A DNA stretch of 64,000 nt from CAVTJL01 sp963752325. GTDB taxonomy: Bacteria > Pseudomonadota > Alphaproteobacteria > Geminicoccales > Geminicoccaceae. The stretch covers positions 186,001 through 250,000 of the forward strand of contig CAVVXU010000010.1 in assembly GCA_963752325.1 (NCBI GenBank), in the 5' to 3' direction. Below the pieces are notes generated by a model. The model made no database searches. It saw only the letters and a list, made by a program, of their open reading frames with translations, and had not been told where the DNA came from. Shown piece after piece: positions 48,145 through 59,427 of this stretch (positions are counted from its first letter, which is position 1; each line of letters opens with the position of its first letter). A program made the translations under genes and the position numbers.

Positions 48145-49582
48145 CTATGACACTTCCGTGACGGGCTGGGCGCTCTCGGCGGGCGCCAGGGGCAGCAGCA
48201 CGGTGAAGCGGCTGCCATGGCCGAGCTCGCTCTCGACCATCAGGTGCCCCTGATGGCGCCGGATCACGTGCTTGACGATGGCGAGCCCGAGGCCGGTGCC
48301 GCCGAGGCGCCGCGAGCGCGCGCGGTCGACCCGGTAGAAGCGCTCGGTGATCCGGGGGATGTGCTCGGCGGCGATGCCCTCGCCCTCGTCGATCACGGCG
48401 ATCGAGACGCAGGGCCGGCCGCTCAGGGCGCCGGCCGAGACGCCGCCCGAGTCGAGGCGGCGAGCCTCGATGCCGCACCGTCTTGCTCGCGGCCGCCATA
48501 CTTGATCGCGTTGCTGACGAGGTTGATGACGAGCTGATGGAGCTGGTCGGAATCGCCGCGCACGCTCGGGCAGGCCGGGCTCCAGGTCGAGATCGAGGCG
48601 GACCTCCTGGCGCTCGGGCATGGGGCGTCATGCGCTCCACCACCTCGCGCACCAGGGTCGCACGGGTCGACCCGGCCCGCAGGCGGGCGGTTGGCGGCGA
48701 GCTCGATCCGGGACAGCGACAGCAGGTCGTCGATCAGCCGCGCCATGCGCCGCGCTTCCTCGGCCATCGTGGCGAGAAAGGCCTCGCGCGCCGCCGGATC
48801 GTCCTTGGCCGGGCCCTGCAGCGTCTCGATGAAGCCGATCAGCGAGGCGAGCGGCGTCCTGATCTCGTGGCTCGCATTGGCGACGAAGTCGGAGCGCATG
48901 CGCTCGATCATCACCTGCTCGGTCTGCTCCCTGAGCGCCAGCAGCACGCCCGGCCGGCCGTGATCGAGGCGGATCGGCTCGATCCGCGCCGCGAACTGCT
49001 TGCTGCGGTCGCCGACCGGGCTGAAGGTGGTGGTGCTGGCCTCGCGCGTGGTGAGCGCCGCGTTGACCGCGGCCAGGACGCCCGGATCGCGCAGCGCCCG
49101 GCCGAGCGGCGTGCCGTCGCGCTCGAAGTCCAGCGCCCGACGGGCGGCGCCGTTGGCCCGCGTCACCAGCAGATCGCGGTCGATCACCAGCACCGGATCG
49201 GGCAGCGCCTCGACCAGGGTCTCGAGCAGGTGGCCGAGGTCGCCGCTCCGCTGCCGCTCCGCCTGCAGCTGGCGGCCGAGCTCGCCCAGGGGCCGCAGAT
49301 AGACGCCGAGCGGGCCCGCGGTCTCGGGCGGGCGTGGCGGACCCGGCGCCCTCGCGCCACCTCGTCGGCCCATCGGGCGAGGCGGGCGGCGGCCTCGCGT
49401 CCGCCAGATGGCGAGCAGGCCGAGGCGGCACCGCCGCAGCACGAGCCCGAGCAGCATGGCCCCGCCCGAGAGGCGATCCGATGAGAAGCGAGGCCCAGCA
49501 GGGCGAGCGCGGTCGGCGTGGCCAGAAGGCCGATCTCGCCCAGGCTCAGCCGCTCGCCCTTGATCCACACCTCGGCGAGCAT
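48145..49582 (-). CDS. phoR: Phosphate-regulon sensor histidine kinase PhoR (heavily frame disrupted)
   Basis: Pieces of a PhoR-type kinase are spread over all three frames. In order: an N-terminal membrane region (MLAEVWIKGERLSLGEIGLL, LATPTALALLGLA), a PAS-like part (ALPDPVLVIDRDLLVTRANG), HisKA (FVANASHEIRTPLASLIGFI with the phospho-His), HATPase N-box (QLHQLVINLVSNAIKYGG), G1 (VIDEGEGIA) and G2 (GGTGLGLAIVKHVIRRHQG). I count about seven frame shifts, clustered at 49330-49470 and 48470-48670. Product length would be near 478 residues. It lies upstream of phoU and phoB on the same strand and should be the partner of PhoB. Sequence error is the most likely reason for the breaks. Confidence 0.8.
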
Positions 49583-49593
49583 GCCCGCCGGCC

Positions 49594-51543
<1,950 letters not shown>

Positions 51544-51748
51544 GGCGCGGCTCCTTCCTCCCGAGCGTGCACCTCGCCGGGGCCGGCATATCCTAGGCCG
51601 CGTCGCCGCGGCACGGCCAAGCCGCAGCCGGCCGGGTGTGCTGTTTATCACAGCGAACCTCGGCCGTTCACGCGAGTTAGGTGGCATAGGAACCTCGTGC
51701 GACGACGGCAGCCGTGCCGCCCCGCACAGCCGCCGCTCGGGAGCACGA

Positions 51749-53094
51749 ATGAAAGGGCATGGCGATGCCCCGCTAGGCCGGGCCGTCCGCCTGGGGCTGG
51801 ACGCGGAGGTGCCTGTCCCGATGGCCGCTACGGTCGCGCCTTCGCGGATCTGCCGCCGCACGAGGCGAGCCCCGCCCAGCTCATGGCGCTGGGTGCCGCC
51901 GGTGGGCCGATGGATGCCGGCGGCGAGCCCGCCGCCACCTCGACCCAGCCGGCCGGCTTCACCTTCCTGGCCCAGCTCATCGACCACGAGCTGACGCTCG
52001 ACAGCCGAGCGCTCTCGGAGCAGGAGCGGCAGCCCTCGAACGACGTCGGCACGGCGGCGCGCTCGCTCGACCTGGACTGCATCTATGGCGGCGGCCCCGA
52101 CGGCGCGCCGCATCTCTACAACACCCAGCTCCGCGGCCGCTTTCTCGTCGGCTGGACCAACGACGACATGGGCCATCGCTACGAGGACCTGCCCCGCAAC
52201 CAGCAGGGCCTGGCGCTGACGGGCGACCCGCGCAACGACGACAATCTCGTCCTCTCCCGGCTCCACCTCGTCCTGATCAAGGCGCACAACCATCTGGTCG
52301 CCTCCGGCCTCGGCTTCGACGCGGCGCGCCACACCCTCGTCTTCCATTTCCAGCAGCTCGTGCTGCACGATTTCCTGCCCCGCCTCGTCGGCGGGGCGCT
52401 GCGCGCGCGCGATCGAGGAGGGCGGCCGGCTTCATGTCTGCCCCGAGGGCGAGGCGCCCTTCCTGCCGCTCGAGTTCGTCGCCGCGGCCTTCCGCTACGG
52501 CCACGTCCAGCTGCGCGACTGCTACAGCCTCAACGACCGGGTGCAGCGCCAGCCGATCGGCGGCGTGGTCGGCCCGCGGCCGCTGCGCACCGAGATCGAC
52601 CTCGGCTACTTCTTCGAGGTCGGCCTCAAGGTGCCGCAGGGCTGCCGGACGATCAGCCGGCGGATGGCGCCGTCGCTGATGCGGCTGCAGGGTGCCGCAC
52701 CCGACCAGCCACCCTCGCTCGCCCAGCGCGACCTGCTCGGCCGGCCATGCCTGCGAGCTGCCCTCGGGCCAGGCCATCGCCCGTCGCATGGCCGCGGACG
52801 GCGCCATCGCCCTCGGATCAGGTGCTGGAGCCCGACCGGGCGGTGACGCGACCTCGGCATGGAGGACACGCCGCTCTGGTACTACGTGCTGCAGGAGGCC
52901 GAGACGCTGGGCGACGGCGGCAGGCAGCTCGGGCCGGTCGGCGGCCGCCTGGTCGGCGAGGTGCTCTTCCGCGCGATCGAGGCGAGCCCGCTTGAGCTGC
53001 CTCGATCCCGACATGCGGCCGCCGGTCGAGATCCCGCGCCAGGGCCCGATGCTTCACGATGGCCGACCTCGTCCGCTTCGCCACGCTAGGCTGA
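51749..53094 (+). CDS. Animal-type haem peroxidase family protein (heavily frame disrupted)
   Basis: Pieces match the myeloperoxidase/peroxinectin superfamily found in some bacteria. They are GRYGRAFADLPPHEASPA, AGFTFLAQLIDHELTLDSRA (distal-His region), LDLDCIYGGGPDGAPHLYN, LTGDPRNDDNLVLSRLHLVL, KAHNHLVASGLGFD, FVAAAFRYGHVQLRDCYSLN (proximal-His region) and MEDTPLWYYVLQEAETLGDG. The chain ends FTMADLVRFATLG. About six shifts are needed, most of them +1. The reconstructed length is about 445 residues. There is no obvious signal peptide. Function in bacteria of this type is poorly known; it may make hypohalous acids or oxidise organic substrates. Confidence 0.75.
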
Positions 53095-53104
53095 GGGCCC
53101 GGGC

Positions 53105-54251
53105 TCAGCCCCCGGCCTCGGCCTCGCCCTTGGCGTCCGGGCTGGGGAACAGGAACTCGCGGCCGACCTTGACGCTCTGCCGCCCCTCATAGGCGATGAC
53201 GTCGGCCGTGGCGTAGGTCTCGCTCCATTGCTCGGGCAGGAAGGAGCCGGTGCCGATCACGTCGATCGGCGCCTTCACGCTCGCCATCAGCTTGCACTTC
53301 TGCGGCCCGAATCCCGAGCTCGCGATGATTTTTACTCTGCTCGAAGCCCTCGGCATCGAGCCGCTCGCGGAGATGATAGATCGCGGCGGCGCTGACGCCG
53401 GTGCCGGTGAGCCAGCGCAGCTCCTCCTCGGTGCGGTAGGTGCGGATGGCCTGCGGCACGAAGCGCTCGAGCACCGCGTAGGAGGCGGCGGTGTCGAGCC
53501 CCTCGACGAAGCGCCCGCCATGCGTGTCGAGCCCGCACGCCCAGCCGGCCGTCGCCTGGGCATGCTCGGGAAAGCGCCGGCAGACGGCCAGCGAGTTGGT
53601 GACCTCCCGGCCATAATAGTCGACCAGCACGAAGAGCGGGTCGTCCGGGAAGGTCTCATGGTAGAGCTCGGCCGCGCGCACGGTGGAGCCGGCATAGCCG
53701 ATCAGCGCGTGCGGCATGGTGCCGAGGCCGTGCTCCTGGCCGAAGAAATGCGCCGTCTCGTCGGTGGCGTTGCCGACGAAGCCCTTGGCACCCGCCTCGC
53801 GCTTGGCCCGGGCCGAGCCGACGCTCGCCGCATAGGCCATCATCTCGGCCATCTCGGCCCCGGCGCAGTGCCGGGCGTCCATCGCGAGGAATCCCGCATA
53901 GGGCAGGTCGGCGCACATGATGTACGCGTTGTAGCGCGGCAACGCAGGCCGGCCCGAGCTTCTGCAGGAAGATGGTCTCGAGGTCGACCAGGTGGCGGAA
54001 GGGGCCGTGCAGGTACATCATGGGCTCGCCGGCGCCGACCCAGCCGCCCTCCTCGAACAGCAGCTCGACCTCGATCGCGGCCCGGCGCTCGACCGCCACC
54101 TCCTCGAGCCAGCCGACCGCGAGGCGCGGGCAGCACAGCACCGGGCGGCGCATGAAGACCGCGTAGGTGACCGGGCAGTCGCCGAAGCGCTCGACGATCG
54201 CCCGCGTCTTAGAGAAATACTTGTCGGTCAGACGGCCGATCGCGTCGCCAT
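53105..54251 (-). CDS. Nicotinate phosphoribosyltransferase (frame disrupted)
   Basis: This protein of about 380 residues makes nicotinate mononucleotide in NAD salvage. Pieces in order are GRLTDKYFSKTRAIVERFGD, CPVTYAVFMRRPVLCCPRLA, MYLHGPFRHLVDLETIFLQK, YNAYIMCADLPYAGFLAMDA, RHCAGAEMAEMMAYAASVGS, VGNATDETAHFFGQEHGLGT and DYYGREVTNSLAVC. The C-terminal end reads IGTGSFLPEQWSETYATADV. Frame changes are needed near 54246, 53945 and 53335. The start is uncertain: an ATG at 54251 needs the first of these shifts. It converges with the haem peroxidase gene 10 bases away. Confidence 0.78.
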
Positions 54252-54592
54252 GTGGGATACATGAGGCGTTGGCCCTTGGAGCACGGGACGCAGAGCTAAC
54301 GGTGCCGCCAACCGGCTGTCAATGACGGCCCGGTAACACTGGCCGTGCTCGCCGAGATGACCGGGGCCGCCCGCTCCTCGGCCGACCGGGCCGCCGGCGC
54401 TCCATATCCCCACCCGCGGTTGAACATCTCGGCTGTAGGCAACAAAGGGCCGGAGCGCGCGTTCAATAGCCAAGGAAACCATGAGGCGAGGGCGGCGCCT
54501 GCCGCGCCGGCGGTGCCCGTGCGGCATCGGGCACCGGAGCGGGTCGGGCGTGCACGCACGCGCTCGACGGCAATTCGCGACTGGAACAGGCA
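54252..54592. other. Intergenic region without a supported gene
   Basis: These 341 bases separate the divergent nicotinate phosphoribosyltransferase and SldB-like genes. An open frame on the + strand (54345-54677) is Ala/Arg/Pro-rich, resembles nothing I know and overlaps the SldB-like gene, so I do not call it. TTGAAC at 54420-54425 could be a -35 element for the dehydrogenase genes, but no good -10 was found. Confidence 0.5.
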
Positions 54593-54991
54593 ATGTCCCG
54601 CAGCACGACGACCACCATCGGCTATGGCGGGTGGATCATGGCGGCGGCCTCGGCCGCCGGGCTCGTCCTCTCGATAGCGAGCTATCTCCGCATCGGCAGC
54701 GGCATCGACCACACCTACGGCGCCCTCCTGGTCACCGTCTCGACGGCGCTCCTTTCGGGCGCCGCCGTGATCGTGGCCCTCCTCGGCAGCGCTGGCTGGC
54801 CGAGCCGCATCCTCCAGATCCTCATCCTGCTGGGCATCCTCGGCACCGCGCTTGCCGCCTACTTTCTCGAGGCCCACGCGCTGCTGGCGCTGATGGCGGT
54901 GGCCCTGCTCGGCTGGCTCGCTCACCTTTTCCTCGACCCGACACAGAAGGTCGGGGAACGCGGCCCGGCACGCGTGGGGGTGCCGTCATGA
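54593..54991 (+). CDS. Small membrane subunit of PQQ dehydrogenase, SldB-like
   Basis: This 132-residue protein is almost entirely hydrophobic, with four predicted membrane segments (WIMAAASAAGLVLSIASYL, LLVTVSTALLSGAAVIVALL, ILQILILLGILGTALAAYFL, ALLALMAVALLGWLAHLFL). Its size, topology and position directly before a PQQ dehydrogenase match SldB of acetic acid bacteria, the membrane anchor resembling the N-terminal part of membrane glucose dehydrogenase. It should anchor the catalytic subunit and pass electrons to ubiquinone. Its stop overlaps the next ATG (ATGA). The name is by analogy, so no symbol is given. Confidence 0.72.
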   Translation: MSRSTTTTIGYGGWIMAAASAAGLVLSIASYLRIGSGIDHTYGALLVTVSTALLSGAAVIVALLGSAGWPSRILQILILLGILGTALAAYFLEAHALLALMAVALLGWLAHLFLDPTQKVGERGPARVGVPS

Positions 54992-56997
54992 TGAGAAGAA
55001 CCTGGATCGCGCTCGCCCTCTCGTTGGTGCCCGCCGGCATCGTCTCGGCCCAGACAACCTCCACGCCGGCCTCGCCGGCCGCCCAGTCGCAGGGCCCCGC
55101 TGCCGCGTCCGAAGGCACCGACGCCGGTGCCACCGCGGTCACCCACCACGCCGACAGCTGGGCGGGCCCGGGCACCTGGTCCACCTTCAACGGCGATCTC
55201 CGGGCGCAGAAATTCTCGCCCGAGACGCAGATCACGCCCGGCAACGTGAAGAGCCTCGAGATGGCGTGGCAATATCACACCGGCGACGTCTCCGACGGCA
55301 GCGGCGACAAGCCCAAGTCGGTGTGGTCGGCCACGCCGCTCTTCGTCAACGACACGGTCTATCTGGGCACACCCTTCTACCGGATCATGGCGCTGGAGCC
55401 AGACACCGGCAAGGTCAAGTGGACCTTCGACCCGCACGCGGTCCTGAAGGCCCTGACCCAGCCCGAGCTCAAGAACCGCGGCGTCGCCTACTGGCAGGCG
55501 GAGGACCCGAAGCCGGGCGAGGCCTGCCAGAAGATGGTCTATATCGGCACGATGGACGCCAAGCTCTACGGCGTCGACGCCGACACCGGCAAGCCCTGCC
55601 CCGGCTTCGGCCAGAACGGCATGGTGGACGTGAACCAGTGGAACCCGACCCGCGACAAGTGGCCCCTGTCGCTGCTCCAGCCGCCCACCGTCTACAACGA
55701 CACCCTCTTCCTCGGCTGGGCCGGCAAGGACTGGGAGTACAAGGCCAATCCGGCGGGCTCGGTCTTCGCGCTCGACGCGCACACCGGCAAGCTCAAATGG
55801 ACCTTCGACGCCCTGCCCAAGGATGCCGCCAGGACCACCGGCACGTCGAACGTCTGGGCCAGCATGTCGATCGACCCCGAGACCGGGCTCCTCTACATCC
55901 CGGTGAGCTCGCCCAGCCCCAACTTCTATGGCGGTGCCCGCGAGGAAAAGCTGCCGCTCGCCACCTCGGTGACCGCGCTCGACGTCGATACCGGCAAGGT
56001 CGTCTGGAGCCGCCAGCTCGTCCATCACGACGTCTGGGATTACGATACCAACAGCCCGCCGGTGCTGGTCGACATCAAGAAGGACGGCAAGACGATCCCG
56101 GCCCTGGTGCAGTCGGGCAAGCCGGGCTTTCTGTTCGTTCTCGACCGCCGGACCGGCGAGCCCGTCTACCCGATCGAGGAGAAGCCGGCCCCCGCCTCCG
56201 ACGTCCCGGGCGAGCAGGCTGCCCCGACCCAGCCCTATGTGGCGATCCCCGAGGCCACCGTTCCCGACACCTGGCCCGGCGTCTCACGGCTCGCCGACAT
56301 CCTGAGCCTCGGCTACTGCAGCCGCACCGCGGCGTCGCTGCGCTATGACGGGCGGTTCACCCCGCCCAGCCTCAAGGGCACGCTCACCTACCCGGCCACT
56401 GCGGGCGGCGTCGAGTGGGGCGGCGGCGCCGTCGACCCGACCTCGCACATCTATGTCGTGAACAGCTCGAGCGTCGCGCAGATCTACCAGCTGATCGAGC
56501 GCCAGGCGTATGAGAAGGCGACCAAGGACGGCACGCCTGCCGGCTACTTCGCCCAGGAGGGCGCCCCCTACGGCATGAAGCTCACGACCTTCCTCAACCC
56601 GCTGGGCATGCCCTGCTGGAAGCCGCCCTACGGCACGATCTCGGCCTACGACCTCGATACCGGCCGCCTCCTCTGGAAGCAGCCATTCGGCGAGATCCAG
56701 AAATGGGGTTTTTACATGCCCCGCTCCTGGGGCTCGGTGACGATCGGCGGCCCGGTGATCACCAAGTCCGGCCTGATCTTCATCGGCGCCTCGATGGACT
56801 CCCGCGTCCGCGCCCTCGACCTCGAGACCGGCAAGGTGCTGTGGCAGAGCCAGGTCGACGCCCCGTCCGTCGCCATCCCGGCGGTCTACAGCTACAAGGG
56901 CCGTGAGTACGTCGTCTTCGTCGCGGGCGGCAATTCCATTCTTTCCCCGAGGGTTAGCGACCAGGTGGTCGCGTATGCATTGCCGGGGAAGGGGTAG
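54988..56997 (+). CDS. PQQ-dependent polyol/glucose-type dehydrogenase, SldA-like
   Basis: This 669-residue periplasmic protein has a signal peptide (WIALALSLVPAGIVSA) and an eight-bladed quinoprotein propeller. It shows WSTFNGDLRAQKFSPETQIT, SVWSATPLFVNDTVYLGTPF, TGTSNVWASMSIDPETGLLY, VHHDVWDYDTNSPPVLVDIK, VQSGKPGFLFVLDRRTGEPV and the late GREYVVFVAGG block. It uses PQQ and calcium to oxidise an alcohol or polyol. Since membrane glucose dehydrogenase is one fused chain, the split pair with the gene before it points to the SldBA type (glycerol, sorbitol, arabitol). No PQQ synthesis genes are seen here. Confidence 0.87.
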   Translation: MMRRTWIALALSLVPAGIVSAQTTSTPASPAAQSQGPAAASEGTDAGATAVTHHADSWAGPGTWSTFNGDLRAQKFSPETQITPGNVKSLEMAWQYHTGDVSDGSGDKPKSVWSATPLFVNDTVYLGTPFYRIMALEPDTGKVKWTFDPHAVLKALTQPELKNRGVAYWQAEDPKPGEACQKMVYIGTMDAKLYGVDADTGKPCPGFGQNGMVDVNQWNPTRDKWPLSLLQPPTVYNDTLFLGWAGKDWEYKANPAGSVFALDAHTGKLKWTFDALPKDAARTTGTSNVWASMSIDPETGLLYIPVSSPSPNFYGGAREEKLPLATSVTALDVDTGKVVWSRQLVHHDVWDYDTNSPPVLVDIKKDGKTIPALVQSGKPGFLFVLDRRTGEPVYPIEEKPAPASDVPGEQAAPTQPYVAIPEATVPDTWPGVSRLADILSLGYCSRTAASLRYDGRFTPPSLKGTLTYPATAGGVEWGGGAVDPTSHIYVVNSSSVAQIYQLIERQAYEKATKDGTPAGYFAQEGAPYGMKLTTFLNPLGMPCWKPPYGTISAYDLDTGRLLWKQPFGEIQKWGFYMPRSWGSVTIGGPVITKSGLIFIGASMDSRVRALDLETGKVLWQSQVDAPSVAIPAVYSYKGREYVVFVAGGNSILSPRVSDQVVAYALPGKG

Positions 56998-57241
56998 CGG
57001 GAGCAAACGGGCTGGGCACGAAGGCGGCGCGGCTCGCCGTATCCGGCTGTGGTGGTCGGGGGCTTCCGCTGGCCAGGTCATCCCGATGTCGGCGATCTCG
57101 ACGCGGCCCCACCCGGCTGGCTGACCGCGGAGCCCGGCGACGCGCCGTCAGCACCTCTGGCCGGGGCAGCCCGCGCAAGAAGGCCGTTGGTCGGCTGCAA
57201 CCAAGGTCAATGCATGGCGCCAAGACCTCGACGTCGGATGA

Positions 57242-58599
57242 CTAGAGCATGGGAAGCTGGCCGGTCTTGTGGCCGCCGCGTTTGATGATTTCGTAGCACT
57301 CGGCCGCGGCCTTGTTGAGCGCGTCTGCCGGCTTCGTCTTTCCGAGGACGCACTCGTTCAGACCCAGCGACAGGATATCGTTGAGCTGCGCTGCCTCCGG
57401 AACCACCGCATACATGCGGGCGACGCGCGAATTCGCGACCTGCGCCTTGAGGAAGCGATACTTGGGCTCGTTGGCCAGGTCGGAGTCCGCGACGTCGACG
57501 CGCACGGGCACGGCGCCGAAGCGCGTATAGTCGAGTTGATGCTCGAGCGTCCCGAACCATTTGATGAACTCGAGCGCTGCGAGCTGCCGATCCTTCGGAA
57601 CGTTGCGGGCGATCGCTCCGATCCAGTGTCCCGCGCGAGCCGCGTGTTGCCCCTCCGCAGAACGCGGCATCAGTCCGGCGTCGATCTTGCCAATGACCAC
57701 CGACTTGGTCGGATCCTCGAGTTGCGCCCAGGCACCAATGACGATAATCGAATGCGCCGCCTTGCCCGATGCCATAAGTCCAATCAGCGGGCCCTGCTCG
57801 ACGGAGCCCGGGCTCCGGTATCCACCAGCCTTGCCGACATTGAGATAGAATTCCAGCGCCTTCAGATTCGCCGGGCTGTTCACCGTGATCGTGAAGTCCC
57901 CGTCTTTTGGATTAGCGAAGAGGCTGCCGCGAGAGCTGTACATGTAGTTGACGTAGTCAGCCCATATCGATGTACGCCCGTCGCGATGAACCAGGCCGTA
58001 GACGTGCGGCGGATCGTTGAGCGCCTCGACGTTGGCTTTCAGCTCTTCCCAGGTTTCGGGGAACTTGAGCCCCTTCGCCTCGTACAGATCCTTCCGATAG
58101 AAGAGCACGTCGACATTGCCGTTGATGGGGCACCCCATCAAGGCACCGCCCTTCGGATCGAAGGTGCGCATGTTGGCATTCCAAAAGATCGTCCCGTCAT
58201 AGGTGCTGATGTTGGGATCGAGCTTGAATCCTGACCTCGAGCTCGTCGAGCGGCATGATGAATCCGCCATCGAACATCTCCACCATCCAGTTATTGTCGA
58301 TGGCGAGGAGATCGTAAGTGCCTGGGGCTGCGCGCAGTGAGTTGCGGATCTTGGCCAGCGCGCCGGCGTAGGGATTGACGTCGAGCGTGATCGTGTTGCC
58401 GGTCTCCGACTGATACTTCTCGACCAGCTGCCGGAATCCGTCGAACCACGGGGACTGGTTGATCACCATGGTGATTGGCGCAACCTTCGGCACGGTCTGG
58501 CTCAGCGCCGAGCGGGATGCGGAGGCCGCCGGCCGCGGCCAGGGCGCCAACGGCAGCCGAGCGCTGCAGGACGGAACGCCTGGAAAGTCCTTCTCTCAT
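57242..58599 (-). CDS. Orphan family-1 extracellular solute-binding protein (frame disrupted)
   Basis: This protein of about 452 residues has a Tat-like leader (LSRRSVLQRSAAVGALAAAG) and resembles ABC sugar-binding proteins of the MalE class: ITMVINQSPWFDGFRQLVEK, PGTYDLLAIDNNWMVEMFDG, GNVDVLFYRKDLYEAKGLKF, PETWEELKANVEALNDPPH. Two extra bases, near 58500 and 58240, break the frame. Third codon positions are clearly richer in A/T than in the rest of the window, which hints at a different origin. No permease or ATPase adjoins it. The ATG at 58599 has a GGGAGG site. About 244 bases between it and the PQQ gene hold nothing I recognise. Confidence 0.75.
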
Positions 58600-58677
58600 C
58601 TTTCTGCCTCCCATGGGACGATGGCTGCTCAACCACATCGGACGGAATCATGGTGACACGCCACCGGCCTCGATTTC

Positions 58678-59211
58678 CTATGGTCCGACCGACGATCTGG
58701 ATCCTGCCTGCAGCGCCAGCCATGCTCCGGCAGCCCAATCGCGCCCAGACGGATACCACGCCTCATCGAGGAGCTGGTCGAGAGCATAGGGGTATTCCGC
58801 CGGCAGCCCCACCGTAGCGTCCCCCTCACCATGCTGCTCCAGCGCTCTTCGTGCCACACGCGGCGCCTGGGCGTAGAGCCTCGGAAGCTGGGCCTCCGCA
58901 TCGCGGAGGACGGTAGGGGTGAGGCGGTGGGATATCTCGGCGCGGGCGTGGTCGATCGTGTCGAGCCAGCCTGCGCGGGGATCGCTCGCCGGCGAATGCT
59001 GGAGCTTCAGGCAGCCTTCTCTCAGTTGGCGAAGCTGGCTTCTGGCCGCGTCGCGGCGCTCTGCGCCCAGGTCCTCCACCTCTTCGGCCAGATGCTCAAG
59101 GTCCAGCGGGCCGTTCCAGCGCTCGGCCGACAGCCGCCGCAGCGCCGCCGCCTGCTCGGGGCTCCACTGACAGAAATCCTCGTCGTAGAGCTCCCTTCTC
59201 CGCATCGCCAT
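58678..59211 (-). CDS. DUF29 domain-containing protein
   Basis: This 177-residue protein starts with MAMRRRELYDEDFCQWSPEQ and continues LDLEHLAEEVEDLGAERRDA and LRQLREGCLKLQHSPASDP, the pattern of the DUF29 family. It is widespread in cyanobacteria and alphaproteobacteria and has no established function. The second half is helical, with AQLPRLYAQAPRVARRALEQ and a Tyr/Asp-rich YPYALDQLLDEAWYP block. It lies between two solute-binding-protein genes, with no evident functional link. The frame is intact. Confidence 0.87.
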   Translation of the reverse strand: MAMRRRELYDEDFCQWSPEQAAALRRLSAERWNGPLDLEHLAEEVEDLGAERRDAARSQLRQLREGCLKLQHSPASDPRAGWLDTIDHARAEISHRLTPTVLRDAEAQLPRLYAQAPRVARRALEQHGEGDATVGLPAEYPYALDQLLDEAWYPSGRDWAAGAWLALQAGSRSSVGP

Positions 59212-59427
59212 GGCGATCCGCCCTCCTCTGTCTCAACCTAGCAGAGAACAGGCGGCGGACGAAGAGGCAAGGGCGGAACGACCAGCCCGGGTGGGAAGGT
59301 GACAAACAAGAGAAGAGCCTTCTCCCTTCTCCTTCTTCCTCCCCTCCCCGCCCCCACACGACGAGGCTGGACGGGTCGGCCCGGCCTCTGCACAATCCTG
59401 GGCGCAAGCCTGGAGGGGAGAGAAGCG

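Noticed and set aside
54345..54677. Open frame of 110 codons upstream of the SldB-like gene
   Set aside because: It is Ala/Arg/Pro-rich, overlaps the better-supported membrane subunit and has no recognisable domain or ribosome-binding site.
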